A DNA stretch of 64,000 nt from Robertkochia marina (GCF_004799345.1 NZ_SSMC01000002.1:620001-684000); one strand, 5' to 3'. Shown: positions 26,189 through 35,597, counted from the stretch's first letter. The notes: generated by a model not told the origin, from the sequence alone. Program-made: numbers and translations.

Positions 26189-28966
26189 CTATAGCTTGTC
26201 TTTGAGGTACTCCCAGGTGTACCCTTTTTTGGCGGCAACCACTTCTTCAGGGGTTCCCCGGGCAATAACCTCTCCACCCTTGATTCCGCCATCGGGCCCC
26301 AGGTCTATAAGGTGGTCTGCACATTTAATGAGGTCCAGATTATGCTCTATAACGATTACAGAATGGCCCTTTTCAATAAGAGCATTCAGGGAGGTTAATA
26401 GTTTTTTAATGTCATGAAAATGAAGACCTGTGGTGGGTTCGTCAAAAATAAACAAGGCTTTATCCTTACTGTTTCCTTTCACTAAAAAGGAGGCCAGCTT
26501 GATTCGCTGAGCTTCTCCTCCCGAAAGGGTAGAAGAAGACTGTCCGAGCGTTACATAGCCAAGGCCGACGTCTTGAAGAGGTTTCAATTTGCTTACGATC
26601 TTCTTTTGCTCATGCACTCTGAAAAACTCAACAGCATCATCAATGGTCATATTCAGAATGTCATTAATGTTCTTATCCTGAAACCTTACTTCAAGCACGT
26701 CTTTTTTGAATCGTTTACCTCCGCAGGTTTCACATTCAAGATGCACATCGGCCATAAACTGCATCTCTATGGTTACTTCACCCTCTCCTTTACAGGTTTC
26801 ACAGCGACCACCTTCTACATTAAAAGAGAAGTGTTTTGGTTTATAACCCCGCATCTTTGCCAGCTTTTGATTTGCCAGCAGGCTGCGAATATCATCGTAT
26901 GCTTTGATATAGGTAACCGGATTGGAACGTGAGGAACGGCCGATAGGATTTTGGTCAACGAACTCTACTTGTTTCAGGTTACCCAGGTTACCCTCCAGGC
27001 TGCTGAATTGACCGGCTTTTTCACCATAACCACCAATTTCTTTTAATACGGCAGGGTAGAGGATCTTTTTAACCAGCGTACTTTTACCACTTCCTGATAC
27101 CCCGGTAACTACCGTAAGACACTGCAGCGGGAAGCGAACATCTATATTTTTAAGATTGTTTTCACGGGCACCTTTGATTTCCACATAAAAGCTTCCTTTA
27201 CGGCGTTTTTCGGGTACGGCGATACTTTCTTCGGTATTCAGGTATTTTGCGGTTAATGAGTCACTTTTGAGAATTTCCTCGAAACTTCCTGTGGCAACAA
27301 CTTGACCGCCATGGGTTCCTGCTTCAGGACCGATATCTATAATTTCATCAGCGGCTTTCATAATGTCTTCATCATGCTCTACCACTATGACCGTATTCCC
27401 CAGATCTCTTAAAGAGCGGAGTACCCCGATCAGTTTTTCGGTGTCTTTAGGATGCAGACCAATACTGGGTTCGTCAAGTATGTACATAGATCCCACGAGG
27501 CTGCTTCCCAGAGATGTGGCAAGGTTAATACGTTGAGATTCTCCGCCGCTCAGGGTGTTTGACTTACGGTTTAGGGTAAGATAGTCCAGGCCTACATTCC
27601 CTAAGAACTCCAATCGGCTTCTGATCTCCTTTAGAAGGCGTTTTGCAATGGCCGTTTCATGATCATCGAGTTGCAACTGATCAAAATAAGTCTTGAGATC
27701 TTCAATTGGGAGTTCTACGAGTTCGGTGATATTCTTATCGCCAACTCTTACGTACGATGCCTCTTTGCGAAGGCGACGCCCTTTACAGACATCGCATCGT
27801 GTTTTACCCCGGTAGCGGGAAAGCATTACCCGGTTTTGTATCTTATAGCTTTTCTCTTCCAATTCAGTAAAGAACTCACTGAGACCGGTAAAATATTTAT
27901 TTCCCTGCCAAACCAGGTCCCTTTGATCCTGTGTAAGCTCGTACCATGGTTTATGGATCGGAAAATCGAATTTATAGGCGTTATTAACCAGCTGATCGCG
28001 ATACCAGCTCATACTTTCACCTCTCCAGGCAAAAATGGCATTCTCATAAACCGAAAGGCCGGTGTTGGGCACTATAAGCTCTTCATCAAGCCCGATCACA
28101 TCACCATAGCCTTCACATTTAGGACAGGCCCCGTAAGGGTTGTTAAAACTGAACAGATGCACGTTGGGCTCTAAAAAACTGACTCCATCGAGTTCAAATC
28201 GATTACTGAAGTGATGTTCCTTGCCGGTTTTCAGATCTTCGATGATACATTCGCCCTTTCCTTCAAAAAAGGCTGTATCAACAGCATCTCCCAGCCGGTT
28301 GTAAAAGTCTTCTTCATGTTTTACAATGATCCGGTCGACCACCAGGAAAAAATCGTGATCAATTTCTTCGGTGATCTCATCGATACGAAGTACTTCTCCC
28401 TGGTATTTTATTCTGGCATATCCCTGTTGGGCGAGGATCTCAAGAGTTTTGAGAACACTTCGGTCATCAGGTATATGTACGGGGGCCAGTAATAAAAGCT
28501 TACTGCGTTCTTCGTAGTTCTTTACAAAACGGAGCACGTCAGAAACCGTGTGTTTTTTTACCATTTCTCCCGATAGAGGAGAGTAGGTTTTACCCACCCT
28601 GGCAAAAAGAAGTTTCAGGTAATCATAGATCTCGGTAGTAGTTCCAACCGTAGATCGTGGGTTGGTAGAGTTCACCTTTTGTTCTATGGCTATGGCGGGA
28701 GCAATTCCTTTTATATAATCTACTTTAGGCTTGTTGAGTCTTCCAAGAAATTGTCGGGCATAGGAGGAAAGACTCTCCACATACCGGCGTTGTCCTTCTG
28801 CGTATAAAGTATCAAAGGCCAGACTTGATTTACCACTTCCGGAGAGCCCGGTGATCACTACCAGTTTATTCCTTGGAATAGCAACATCTATATTGCGTAG
28901 GTTGTGGAGACGGGCTCCTTTTATAAGAATGTTTTTTTTGGGATCTAACGTCGAAATATCAGTCAT
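26189..28966 (-). CDS. uvrA: Excinuclease ABC subunit A
   Basis: Damage-recognition ATPase of nucleotide excision repair; works as a dimer with UvrB. The 925-aa protein has two ABC ATPase modules: Walker [10 protein letters not shown] near residue 40 and GVSGSGKST near 620, signature LSGGE twice, and zinc-binding CxxC pairs ([33 protein letters not shown]). The ATG at 28966 ([23 protein letters not shown]) is preferred over a TTG seven codons upstream, because the likely transcription start (from TATCTTTG at 28985-28992) lies near 28978. No uvrB or uvrC nearby. Confidence 0.96.
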   Translation of the reverse strand: MTDISTLDPKKNILIKGARLHNLRNIDVAIPRNKLVVITGLSGSGKSSLAFDTLYAEGQRRYVESLSSYARQFLGRLNKPKVDYIKGIAPAIAIEQKVNSTNPRSTVGTTTEIYDYLKLLFARVGKTYSPLSGEMVKKHTVSDVLRFVKNYEERSKLLLLAPVHIPDDRSVLKTLEILAQQGYARIKYQGEVLRIDEITEEIDHDFFLVVDRIIVKHEEDFYNRLGDAVDTAFFEGKGECIIEDLKTGKEHHFSNRFELDGVSFLEPNVHLFSFNNPYGACPKCEGYGDVIGLDEELIVPNTGLSVYENAIFAWRGESMSWYRDQLVNNAYKFDFPIHKPWYELTQDQRDLVWQGNKYFTGLSEFFTELEEKSYKIQNRVMLSRYRGKTRCDVCKGRRLRKEASYVRVGDKNITELVELPIEDLKTYFDQLQLDDHETAIAKRLLKEIRSRLEFLGNVGLDYLTLNRKSNTLSGGESQRINLATSLGSSLVGSMYILDEPSIGLHPKDTEKLIGVLRSLRDLGNTVIVVEHDEDIMKAADEIIDIGPEAGTHGGQVVATGSFEEILKSDSLTAKYLNTEESIAVPEKRRKGSFYVEIKGARENNLKNIDVRFPLQCLTVVTGVSGSGKSTLVKKILYPAVLKEIGGYGEKAGQFSSLEGNLGNLKQVEFVDQNPIGRSSRSNPVTYIKAYDDIRSLLANQKLAKMRGYKPKHFSFNVEGGRCETCKGEGEVTIEMQFMADVHLECETCGGKRFKKDVLEVRFQDKNINDILNMTIDDAVEFFRVHEQKKIVSKLKPLQDVGLGYVTLGQSSSTLSGGEAQRIKLASFLVKGNSKDKALFIFDEPTTGLHFHDIKKLLTSLNALIEKGHSVIVIEHNLDLIKCADHLIDLGPDGGIKGGEVIARGTPEEVVAAKKGYTWEYLKDKL

Positions 28967-28984
28967 AGCCTGCTTTGAAAAGAA

Positions 28985-28992
28985 CAAAGATA
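28985..28992 (-). promoter_or_regulatory. Candidate -7 element of uvrA
   Basis: Minus strand TATCTTTG, an exact TAnnTTTG, 18 bp before the ATG at 28966. The implied leader is only about 12 nt, and it excludes the upstream TTG as start. I see no LexA-like palindrome. Confidence 0.5.
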
Positions 28993-29058
28993 AGAATCTA
29001 ATAGGATTGATTTTAAACGCCTTGTAAAAGAAAGATTATAAAAAAATGCTAAAAATTT

Positions 29059-29091
29059 TTTGCTTATGTCTTTGAAATATTTTTATATTTG
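29059..29091 (+). promoter_or_regulatory. Bacteroidota-type promoter of the sigma-factor gene
   Basis: TTTG at 29059-29062, 21-bp spacer, TATATTTG at 29084-29091. Transcription would start near 29098. One of the two best promoter matches in the window. Confidence 0.65.
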
Positions 29092-29201
29092 GTTCAACCA
29101 ATGCCTAAATATACTACGCCTATACTATAAAATTACTTTTTATCAATCAACTAATTGCTATGCCTTTTTTTGAGAGGCAGCGGCGTTTAAAAAGTAATTT
29201 T

Positions 29202-29783
29202 ATGGACCAACAGCTTCAGGATTCATGTTTGGTAGCCAACTACCTACGAGGTGATGAGAAGGCACTTGAAGTGCTGATTAACAGACATTCCCAACGTATT
29301 TACAGTTTTATTTTTTCGAAAGTCTACAACAGAGACATTACGGAGGATATTTTTCAGGATACCTTTATTAAGGTGATCAAAACCCTGAAAAAAGGAAAGT
29401 ATAACGAAGAAGGTAAATTTTTACCCTGGGTCATGCGCATTGCGCATAACCTTGTTATTGATCACTTCAGGAGAAATGCGAGAATGCCAAAATTTGAAGG
29501 CAGTGATGATTTTAATATTTTTTCAGTTCTGGGCGATTCTTCCCTGAACGCAGAAAAACAAATAATTAAAGACCAGGTAGAGCTTGATGTAAGGCGTTTG
29601 ATCGCAGAATTACCTGAGGATCAGCGTGAGGTGTTGAAAATGCGACTTTATAAGGATATGAGCTTTAAAGAGATCGCAGAAGTGACCGGGGTATCTATTA
29701 ATACCGCGCTGGGCCGGATGCGTTATGCGGTGATCAACCTGAGAAAACTCATCGAAAAAAATAATATTATTTTAACCAATTAA
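29202..29783 (+). CDS. ECF-type RNA polymerase sigma factor
   Basis: A 193-aa sigma-70 family protein. Region 2: ALEVLINRHSQRIYSFIFSKVYNRDITEDIFQDTFIKV (in parts, residues about 20-58) with the WVMRIAHNLVIDHFRR motif; region 4: LPEDQREVLKMRLYKDMSFKEIAEVTGVSINTALGRMRYA (about 130-172), the HTH for the -35 region. Region 3 is absent, as in ECF factors. I chose the ATG at 29202 because homologues begin near this point; an ATG at 29160 would add 14 residues. No anti-sigma factor follows; instead a 47-aa ORF does. Confidence 0.88.
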   Translation: MDQQLQDSCLVANYLRGDEKALEVLINRHSQRIYSFIFSKVYNRDITEDIFQDTFIKVIKTLKKGKYNEEGKFLPWVMRIAHNLVIDHFRRNARMPKFEGSDDFNIFSVLGDSSLNAEKQIIKDQVELDVRRLIAELPEDQREVLKMRLYKDMSFKEIAEVTGVSINTALGRMRYAVINLRKLIEKNNIILTN

Positions 29784-29837
29784 CACAATAACAGGAAGTT
29801 TGCCACGTTAAAAGAGAAGTAATCGTAAACTAACAGC

Positions 29838-29981
29838 ATGGCAAATCTCTACATTTCAGAATCTTTTAAGAAACAAGAACTTAAGCCAAAAAAGGAAACC
29901 ATTGATTTTCTGCTTAATTATTCTAAAGCTTTAAGTGTTACCAAGTACAAGGAATTAAGTTTTGAGACGATCTCAAACTGA
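29838..29981 (+). CDS. 47-aa conserved-looking protein downstream of the sigma factor
   Basis: ATG at 29838 to TGA at 29979-29981. The sequence MANLYISESFKKQELKPKKE, followed by TIDFLLNYSKALSVTKYKEL, is soluble, basic at the N-terminal half, and has the composition of a real protein. It lies 54 bp after the sigma gene on the same strand and ends just before a strong terminator, so the two genes are very probably one transcript. I have an impression of similar small ORFs after this sigma factor in other flavobacteria. It has no membrane helix or zinc motif, so it is not a typical anti-sigma factor. Confidence 0.65.
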   Translation: MANLYISESFKKQELKPKKETIDFLLNYSKALSVTKYKELSFETISN

Positions 29982-29990
29982 TCTTTGTTT

Positions 29991-30027
29991 AAAAGCCCGG
30001 TGAATCTCAGGATCTACCGGGGTTTTT
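29991..30027. terminator. Terminator between the sigma-factor unit and nth
   Basis: Stem CCCGGT / ACCGGG (29996-30001 and 30016-30021), A-run before and six T after. The nth stop codon (30014-30016) touches the right arm. Confidence 0.75.
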
Positions 30028-30676
30028 TGTTTTTATACCAGGCATCGATCACACTTTTTCTTCCGATGGTTTTGGTAATAATATCCTTCTCCAGGTCCCA
30101 GCCACGTGCTGGAGAGTATTCACGACCATAGTATATGATCTGTAAATGAAGTTTATTCCATTTCTCTTTTGGGAATAATCTTTTTGCGTCCTTCTCAGTC
30201 TGCACTACATTTTTACCCGTGGTCAGATTCCATCGGTACATAAGTCTGTGAATATGGGTGTCTACAGGAAAGGCAGGAATTCCGAAAGCTTGTGCCACCA
30301 CCACACTGGCGGTTTTATGTCCCACCCCGGGTAACTCCTCCAAAGCCTCTAAGGAGGTGGGTACTTCTCCCTCATGTTTATCGATAAGGATCTGCGAGAG
30401 TTCATGAATGGCCTTCGATTTAGAAGGAGATAAACCGACCGGTTTAATGATCTCCCTGATCTCATCCACACTCAGCTTCACCATATGATAGGGTGTTTGA
30501 GCTCGTTTAAATAGGATGGGGGTGATGGTGTTTACCCGTGCATCGGTACTTTGTGCAGATAACAAAACCGCTATCAACAAGGTGTAAGGGTCAGTATGGT
30601 CTAAGGGTATTGGTACTTGTGGATATAATTCTTCGAGAGTGTCTACCACGAAGGCTGCTTTTTCTGCTTTAGTCAT
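30014..30676 (-). CDS. nth: Endonuclease III homologue lacking the iron-sulfur cluster
   Basis: DNA glycosylase/AP lyase of base-excision repair acting on oxidised pyrimidines. The 220-aa protein has the helix-hairpin-helix LPGVGHKTA with the catalytic lysine (K121) and the catalytic aspartate in FPVDTHIHRL (D139). Normal members end in a CX6CX2CX5C [4Fe-4S] site; here the equivalent region (YYGREYSPARGWDLEKDI, about 182-199) has none, and the whole protein contains no cysteine. Both catalytic residues are kept, so activity is plausible. Divergent from the peroxiredoxin gene with a 43-bp gap. Confidence 0.9.
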   Translation of the reverse strand: MTKAEKAAFVVDTLEELYPQVPIPLDHTDPYTLLIAVLLSAQSTDARVNTITPILFKRAQTPYHMVKLSVDEIREIIKPVGLSPSKSKAIHELSQILIDKHEGEVPTSLEALEELPGVGHKTASVVVAQAFGIPAFPVDTHIHRLMYRWNLTTGKNVVQTEKDAKRLFPKEKWNKLHLQIIYYGREYSPARGWDLEKDIITKTIGRKSVIDAWYKNKKPR

Positions 30677-30719
30677 TATTTCCTAATTTAGAGCGACGTA
30701 AAACTATTAAAAAAAATCT

Positions 30720-31175
30720 ATGAAAACATTGAAAGCAGGAGATAAGGTGCCTTCTTTTACCGGTACTACGGATAAAGGTGAAACCCTGAGCCTGGATGAT
30801 TTTAAAGGAAAAAAACTGATCGTATTTTTTTATCCTAAAGCGAGTACTCCGGGATGTACGGCAGAAGCCTGCAACCTTCGCGACCATTACAGCGAACTGC
30901 AGTCAAAAGGTTATGAACTACTGGGTGTCAGTGCCGATTCTGTGAAACGCCAATCCAATTTCAGCAATAAATATGAATTCCCTTTTCCGTTGCTGGCAGA
31001 TGAAAATAAAGAAGTTATAGAGGCCTTCGGTGTTTGGGGACCGAAAAAATTTATGGGTAAGGAGTATGATGGAATTCATCGAATGACCTTTATAATTGAT
31101 GAAACCGGTACGGTAGAGCGTGTTATTCAAAAGGTAAAGACCAAAGATCACGCTGCTCAGATCCTGGAGGATTAA
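30720..31175 (+). CDS. bcp: Thioredoxin-dependent thiol peroxidase (Bcp/PrxQ peroxiredoxin)
   Basis: A 151-aa peroxiredoxin that reduces hydroperoxides with thioredoxin. The peroxidatic cysteine lies in STPGCTAEACNLRDHY (near residue 45), with the resolving cysteine five residues later, the BCP/PrxQ arrangement. LLADENKEVIEAFGVWGPKKFMGKEYDG is family-typical. Its promoter must lie in the 43-bp divergent gap with nth, linking an oxidative-damage repair gene and a peroxide-removing gene. Confidence 0.94.
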   Translation: MKTLKAGDKVPSFTGTTDKGETLSLDDFKGKKLIVFFYPKASTPGCTAEACNLRDHYSELQSKGYELLGVSADSVKRQSNFSNKYEFPFPLLADENKEVIEAFGVWGPKKFMGKEYDGIHRMTFIIDETGTVERVIQKVKTKDHAAQILED

Positions 31176-31192
31176 GCCTGAAATAGAGAAGT

Positions 31193-31224
31193 AAAAAAGC
31201 CCTGAATGTTCAGGGCTTTTTTTA
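31193..31224. terminator. Bidirectional terminator after bcp
   Basis: Perfect 9-bp stem AGCCCTGAA / TTCAGGGCT (31198-31217, 2-nt centre), A-run before and T-run after; serves both bcp (+) and the convergent gene ending at 31240. Confidence 0.9.
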
Positions 31225-31239
31225 TAGAATGCTTTTAAA

Positions 31240-32703
31240 TCAGGATTTCGTCTTTTCTGTAAGCTGTTCAGGAGATTTGTATTCAAACAAATTCTTTTTC
31301 TTTATCAGCTCTGCGATACCCTTGGGCAACATATCCTCCCAGCCTTCTTCATTATTGGTGATCTTTTTAAGTACTTCTCTCGAGAAAATATTGAGGATCT
31401 CCGGATCGTAGTCAAAAATATCAACCACTTTGCCGTTGTATTTAAAGAACTTGTAAAGCTCTTTCATCCGTGGATGTACCTTCAGATTGTTGCTGGTAAC
31501 CAGAAGACCTGTTTCCGGATCTACCATAGGGTAGAGGTATACCCTGAGGTCTTTATAGAAGAGTTTTCCGAATGCTTCCAGAATACCACCGCTCAGGTGA
31601 CGATAATAGCGTTCATCAAAGATCTCCACCAGGTTATTAACGCCCATGGTCAAGGCCATGCGCTCACGGGTGTAGTTAGAGAAGTACTCTACCAACTTGT
31701 AATACTCCTGGAAATTCGAGATCAATACCGTCTGCCCCAGGGAACATAACAGGCGTGCTCTGTCCATGAAATCTTCTTCATCGATCTCACCTTCTGCTCT
31801 CAGGTTGGAAAGCGTGATCTCAAAGATCACAACCGTTTTTTCTTCTTCTACCTTGTTCTCGCGGATAAAGATGTCATAAGACTTCTGGAACATATCCATA
31901 TTCACCTTGGTCACCGGTCGGAAACTACCTCTTAGTGCCAGAATATTCTTTTTGTAAAGAATGGCTGCAGGTAAAATATTGTTCCCGTCAGGTCCGAACA
32001 TTACCGCTTCGGTCATTCCGTTCTTCACCAGTTGAAGACTCATCAGCCTGTTATCAACGTTCTCGAACCTGGGTCCTGAAAAGTTGATCATATCGATCTC
32101 AATAGTATCCTTGTCGATGTGATCGTAGAGGTATTTAAGTAGTTTCTTAGGCTTGTGGTGCTTGTAAAAAGCCCCATAGATAAGGTTAACACCTAAGATA
32201 CCCAGGGTTTCCTGTTGCAGGCGTGCTTCGGTTTGCTTAAAACGAATATGTAAAACAATATCGTTATAAGCTTCTCCCGGTTCGAGTTGGAATTTTATTC
32301 CCAGCCAGCCATGACCAAGATACTTCTTGGCAAAATCAATGGTAGCTACCGTATTGGCGAAGGAAAAGAAAATTTTATTTGGATGCTCTTCTCTTGAGAT
32401 TCGCTGCTCCATGAGTTTCATTTCATGGTCCAGCATTTTCTCAAGCCTGGCCTCTGTTACGTAACGTCCGTCATCTTCAGCACCGTAAATAGCGTCACTG
32501 AACGATTTGTCATAGGCACTCATAGCCTTGGCTATGGTACCCGATGCTCCACCGGCTCGGAAAAAGTGTCGTACCGTTTCTTGCCCGGCACCGATCTCCG
32601 AAAAGGTTCCGTATATGGTCTCGTTGAGATTTATTCTTAAGGCCTTGGCCTTGAGAGAAGGGACATTTTCGAAATTTTTATCACCTTTTAAAACTATTGG
32701 CAT
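31240..32703 (-). CDS. Conserved cytoplasmic protein of unknown function
   Basis: A 487-aa soluble protein with no signal peptide or membrane helix. It begins MPIVLKGDKNFENVPSLKAK and contains AGQETVRHFFRAGGASGTIAKAMSAYDK (in parts, about 38-66), the most recognisable stretch. I recall this family being widespread and often mis-named 'TonB-dependent receptor' or nicotinate-nucleotide adenylyltransferase; neither fits the sequence, which lacks an outer-membrane signal and a HxGH motif. Strong conservation of charged and glycine motifs suggests an enzyme. Promoter element at 32723-32730. Confidence 0.8.
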   Translation of the reverse strand: MPIVLKGDKNFENVPSLKAKALRINLNETIYGTFSEIGAGQETVRHFFRAGGASGTIAKAMSAYDKSFSDAIYGAEDDGRYVTEARLEKMLDHEMKLMEQRISREEHPNKIFFSFANTVATIDFAKKYLGHGWLGIKFQLEPGEAYNDIVLHIRFKQTEARLQQETLGILGVNLIYGAFYKHHKPKKLLKYLYDHIDKDTIEIDMINFSGPRFENVDNRLMSLQLVKNGMTEAVMFGPDGNNILPAAILYKKNILALRGSFRPVTKVNMDMFQKSYDIFIRENKVEEEKTVVIFEITLSNLRAEGEIDEEDFMDRARLLCSLGQTVLISNFQEYYKLVEYFSNYTRERMALTMGVNNLVEIFDERYYRHLSGGILEAFGKLFYKDLRVYLYPMVDPETGLLVTSNNLKVHPRMKELYKFFKYNGKVVDIFDYDPEILNIFSREVLKKITNNEEGWEDMLPKGIAELIKKKNLFEYKSPEQLTEKTKS

Positions 32704-32722
32704 AGTTCAATATTCTTTGTGG

Positions 32723-32730
32723 CAAAGTTA
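32723..32730 (-). promoter_or_regulatory. Candidate -7 element of the unknown conserved gene
   Basis: Minus strand TAACTTTG matches TAnnTTTG, 20 bp before the start codon at 32703. Confidence 0.45.
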
Positions 32731-32765
32731 AAAAAGTTTCATGAAGCTAATCAGATAATAAATGA

Positions 32766-32773
32766 TAAATTTG
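32766..32773 (+). promoter_or_regulatory. Candidate -7 element of the metallo-hydrolase gene
   Basis: TAAATTTG matches TAnnTTTG. It ends 13 bp before the GTG start, so the mRNA leader would be only about 7 nt, close to leaderless. Confidence 0.4.
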
Positions 32774-32786
32774 GTAAAAAATCAGT

Positions 32787-33551
32787 GTGGAAGTTACATT
32801 TTTAGGCACCGGAACATCACAGGGAATCCCAGTAATTGCGAGTGATCATCCTGTTTGTAAAAGTGAAGACCCAAAGGATAAACGCCTTAGGGTGTCGGTT
32901 ATGGTTTCCTGGAATAACCATAACTATATTATAGACTGTGGTCCTGATTTCAGGCAGCAGATGCTGGCCAACAATGTACAACACATAGAGGGTATTCTTT
33001 TTACTCATGAACATGCAGACCATATTATGGGGATGGATGATATACGCCCCTTTTTCTTCAGGCAGGGAGATATCCCTATTTATGCGCATAAACGGGTGTT
33101 AAGATCGCTGCAGGTAAAATTTGATTACATATTTGCCACCGAAGATCGTTACCCCGGGGCTCCGGCGGTAGATGCCCGGGAAGTTGTCAACGGAAAGCCG
33201 ATCATGCTCAATGGGATAGAGGTAATACCTGTAAGCGCCAGGCACAACCGGCTTCAGGTCTTCGGATATCGCTTTAAAGATTTTGCCTACCTTACTGATG
33301 TGAGTGCCATAGAAGAAGAAGAGGTGGCTAAGCTTCACGGAGTAAAGGTTTTGGTGGTTAATGCCCTCAGAAAAGAACCGCATCACTCTCACTTCAACCT
33401 TGATGAAGCCCTGGCATTTGTCAGAGAGGTCAATCCTGAGCGTGCTTATTTTACTCATATCAGTGCTCATATGGGATTTCATGAGGAGGTTCAAAAAGAA
33501 CTGCCTCCGAACATATATCTAGCATACGATAACCTTAAGATTAATATTTAA
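32787..33551 (+). CDS. MBL-fold metallo-hydrolase (PhnP/ElaC-like)
   Basis: A 254-aa metallo-beta-lactamase-fold hydrolase: N-terminal FLGTGTSQGIPVI, metal motif FTHEHADHIMGMDD (near 71-84, HxHxDH), further ligands in SARHNR, YLTDVS and FTHISAHMGFHEE. PhnP-like members are phosphodiesterases (cyclic phosphoribosyl phosphate); no phn genes are nearby, so the substrate is open. Start codon is GTG; no in-frame ATG precedes the conserved MEVTFLG start. Followed closely (16 bp) by a hypothetical gene. Confidence 0.88.
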   Translation: MEVTFLGTGTSQGIPVIASDHPVCKSEDPKDKRLRVSVMVSWNNHNYIIDCGPDFRQQMLANNVQHIEGILFTHEHADHIMGMDDIRPFFFRQGDIPIYAHKRVLRSLQVKFDYIFATEDRYPGAPAVDAREVVNGKPIMLNGIEVIPVSARHNRLQVFGYRFKDFAYLTDVSAIEEEEVAKLHGVKVLVVNALRKEPHHSHFNLDEALAFVREVNPERAYFTHISAHMGFHEEVQKELPPNIYLAYDNLKINI

Positions 33552-33567
33552 ATAACCCAGACTAATT

Positions 33568-34062
33568 ATGAAGACAAAGATCTTTATCTACCTCTTTCTG
33601 TTTTCTGCCTTGATAAACCTGTATCAGTTTGTAAGTGCTAAAAACTATGTAGACCGGGAAACTGCTAAGAACGACAGCCTCAGTATTCAAAACGATAAAC
33701 TTCAGGATTCTGTACAGTCATTACTGCTTGATCGTATGGACCTTCAATATTTTGATCTTGACAATAACGATGATGCCTTTGCTTACTATGAGCATCTTAA
33801 TATGGAGAATCCTTCTCGTTATATATCAGATAAGCTTCTGGAGACCAATGAACAAAGCGGTAACAATCCGTTGGTACCCTATGATGGTATGAGCGGGGCA
33901 CCGATGAAGATCAATAAGATCAAGGTTTTGAACCACAAGTGGATCATTGCCGATTTCTCCGATGGAAAATACTGGGGGGAGATCTTGATTGAATACTACC
34001 TGAATGATGATCAAAGCATTGATTTTACTACCCTCGATCATTTATTATACACCAGAAGCTGA
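33568..34062 (+). CDS. Hypothetical protein with N-terminal signal/membrane anchor
   Basis: A 164-aa protein with a hydrophobic N-terminus (KIFIYLFLFSALINLYQF) followed by a short coiled-coil-like stretch (ETAKNDSLSIQNDKLQDSVQSLLLDR) and a compact C-terminal domain (INKIKVLNHKWIIADFSDGKYWGEILIEYYL, in pieces). It is probably exposed to the periplasm and anchored by the N-terminal helix. No known catalytic motif. Likely co-transcribed with the metallo-hydrolase (16-bp gap) and perhaps the transporter (49-bp gap). Confidence 0.7.
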   Translation: MKTKIFIYLFLFSALINLYQFVSAKNYVDRETAKNDSLSIQNDKLQDSVQSLLLDRMDLQYFDLDNNDDAFAYYEHLNMENPSRYISDKLLETNEQSGNNPLVPYDGMSGAPMKINKIKVLNHKWIIADFSDGKYWGEILIEYYLNDDQSIDFTTLDHLLYTRS

Positions 34063-34111
34063 ACACCGTGACCTGAGCATTAATTCCTCCCCTTAATTAA
34101 ATTCCTGCCTC

Positions 34112-35506
34112 ATGACAGAACGATTGGGAAAAGTCTTCACAGACGTCTATAAACGCAATATGCCTGATGCCTTTGTATTCGCTTTGTTGCTTACCGTTTT
34201 ATGTACTGTATTGGCCCTCATCTTTATGCCTGTCAGCCCACTGGAAGTGGTCAGTGCCTGGTATGAAGGCTTCTGGATGTTACTTGAATTTGGGATGCAA
34301 ATGGTATTGTTGGTCATTACCGGGTACAGTATAGCCTTGTCGCCATTTCTTAATAAACGTATTGATGCCCTGGGGGCTCTCTTAAAAAGCCCCAGGCAGG
34401 TATATTTTTTTGTGACCCTTGTAGGATGCGTACTTTGTTTGATAAGTTGGGGGTGGATCATTATTACGGCTATTCTTGCACGCGAACTGGCCTTAAGAGT
34501 AAAGGGGGTGCATTATCCGTATTTGATCGCGTGTGTTTATTGTTCCTTCATTAGCTGGGTTACAGGATTGTCAAGCAGTATTCCTTTATTGCTAAATACT
34601 GAAAATAATTTCCTGATAGAAGCAGGGGTTCTTAAGGATACTATTGGTACTGCTTTGACATTGGGTTCGGGGCTGAATCTTTTCATGATCGTTTTAATCC
34701 TGCTGCTTACCCCTCTGTTAATGCTGGTGTTAATGCCCCGGGAAACGGGAAGTAAGGAACTCTCAGACCTGTTGCAATCTGAAGAAAACACCCATGAGGA
34801 ACGATCTATAAAGATGGAGGCAGAATCCATGCGTTTGCCCGGTAAGAACCTGTCTGATGTGCTGAACAATAATTTTCTGCTACAGTTATTGATCACTGTT
34901 TGCGGGTTCAGTTTTATCCTATATCATTTTTACAGCAGGGGACTTGATCTGAACCTGAACATCATGATCTTTATCTTTCTTATGCTCGGCATGCTGCTTC
35001 ATCGCACTCCCTTGCGATATGGTTTAGCCATGAAACGAGCCAGCAGCAATGTTTCAGCTATTTTATTCCAATTCCCGTTTTATGCCGGAATCATGGGCAT
35101 CATGATACATACAGGGCTGGCCAATGAGTTGGCATTATGGATGTCTTCTTCGGCTACGGCTACAAATTTCCCTGTGTTTGCTTATGTCACCGGTGGCTTG
35201 GTGAATTTTGCCATACCTTCTGCAGGCGGAGAATTTGCGGTTATCGGTCCGAGTGTATTGGAGGCGGTTGGCTACCTTGCCCATAGTGAAGTTCAAGGTC
35301 TTGAAATGATGGCCAGGTCGGCTATGGCTATCGCCTACGGTGAATCGCTGAGTAATTTATTGCAGCCGTTCTTTCTGCTATTGGTAATTCCCGTTATGGC
35401 TAAAGGGATAAAAATTCAAGCCAGAGATGTTATGGGCTACCTGGTATTACCCTTCATAGCTTTCTTTCTAGTGCAAATTCTGGTACTTTATTTCTGGCCG
35501 TTATAA
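34112..35506 (+). CDS. AtoE-type short-chain fatty acid transporter
   Basis: A 464-aa membrane protein with about 12 helices, starting MTERLGKVFTDVYKRNMPDAF, matching the AtoE/TIGR00366 family of short-chain fatty acid (acetoacetate, butyrate) permeases. GLVNFAIPSAGGEFAVIGPSV (in two pieces near 365-390) and AMAIAYGESLSNLLQPFF are family signatures. No atoDAB genes are adjacent. Confidence 0.88.
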   Translation: MTERLGKVFTDVYKRNMPDAFVFALLLTVLCTVLALIFMPVSPLEVVSAWYEGFWMLLEFGMQMVLLVITGYSIALSPFLNKRIDALGALLKSPRQVYFFVTLVGCVLCLISWGWIIITAILARELALRVKGVHYPYLIACVYCSFISWVTGLSSSIPLLLNTENNFLIEAGVLKDTIGTALTLGSGLNLFMIVLILLLTPLLMLVLMPRETGSKELSDLLQSEENTHEERSIKMEAESMRLPGKNLSDVLNNNFLLQLLITVCGFSFILYHFYSRGLDLNLNIMIFIFLMLGMLLHRTPLRYGLAMKRASSNVSAILFQFPFYAGIMGIMIHTGLANELALWMSSSATATNFPVFAYVTGGLVNFAIPSAGGEFAVIGPSVLEAVGYLAHSEVQGLEMMARSAMAIAYGESLSNLLQPFFLLLVIPVMAKGIKIQARDVMGYLVLPFIAFFLVQILVLYFWPL

Positions 35507-35597
35507 TTTGGTATTTATTTTGTCTAAGGGCCTTACCCGGTAATATTCGTGGGTAAAATATTTTACTGAACCGACCCGGAGCAGGGGTTTCCGTTTA

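Noticed and set aside
27659-28174. 171-aa open frame on the + strand inside uvrA
   Set aside because: Lies entirely opposite a strongly conserved uvrA region; translation is low-quality and no family is recognisable.
28967-28987. Upstream TTG start for uvrA
   Set aside because: It overlaps the -7 promoter element and would lie upstream of the likely transcription start.
33099-33494. 131-aa open frame antisense to the metallo-hydrolase
   Set aside because: Shadow of a conserved gene, no start context.
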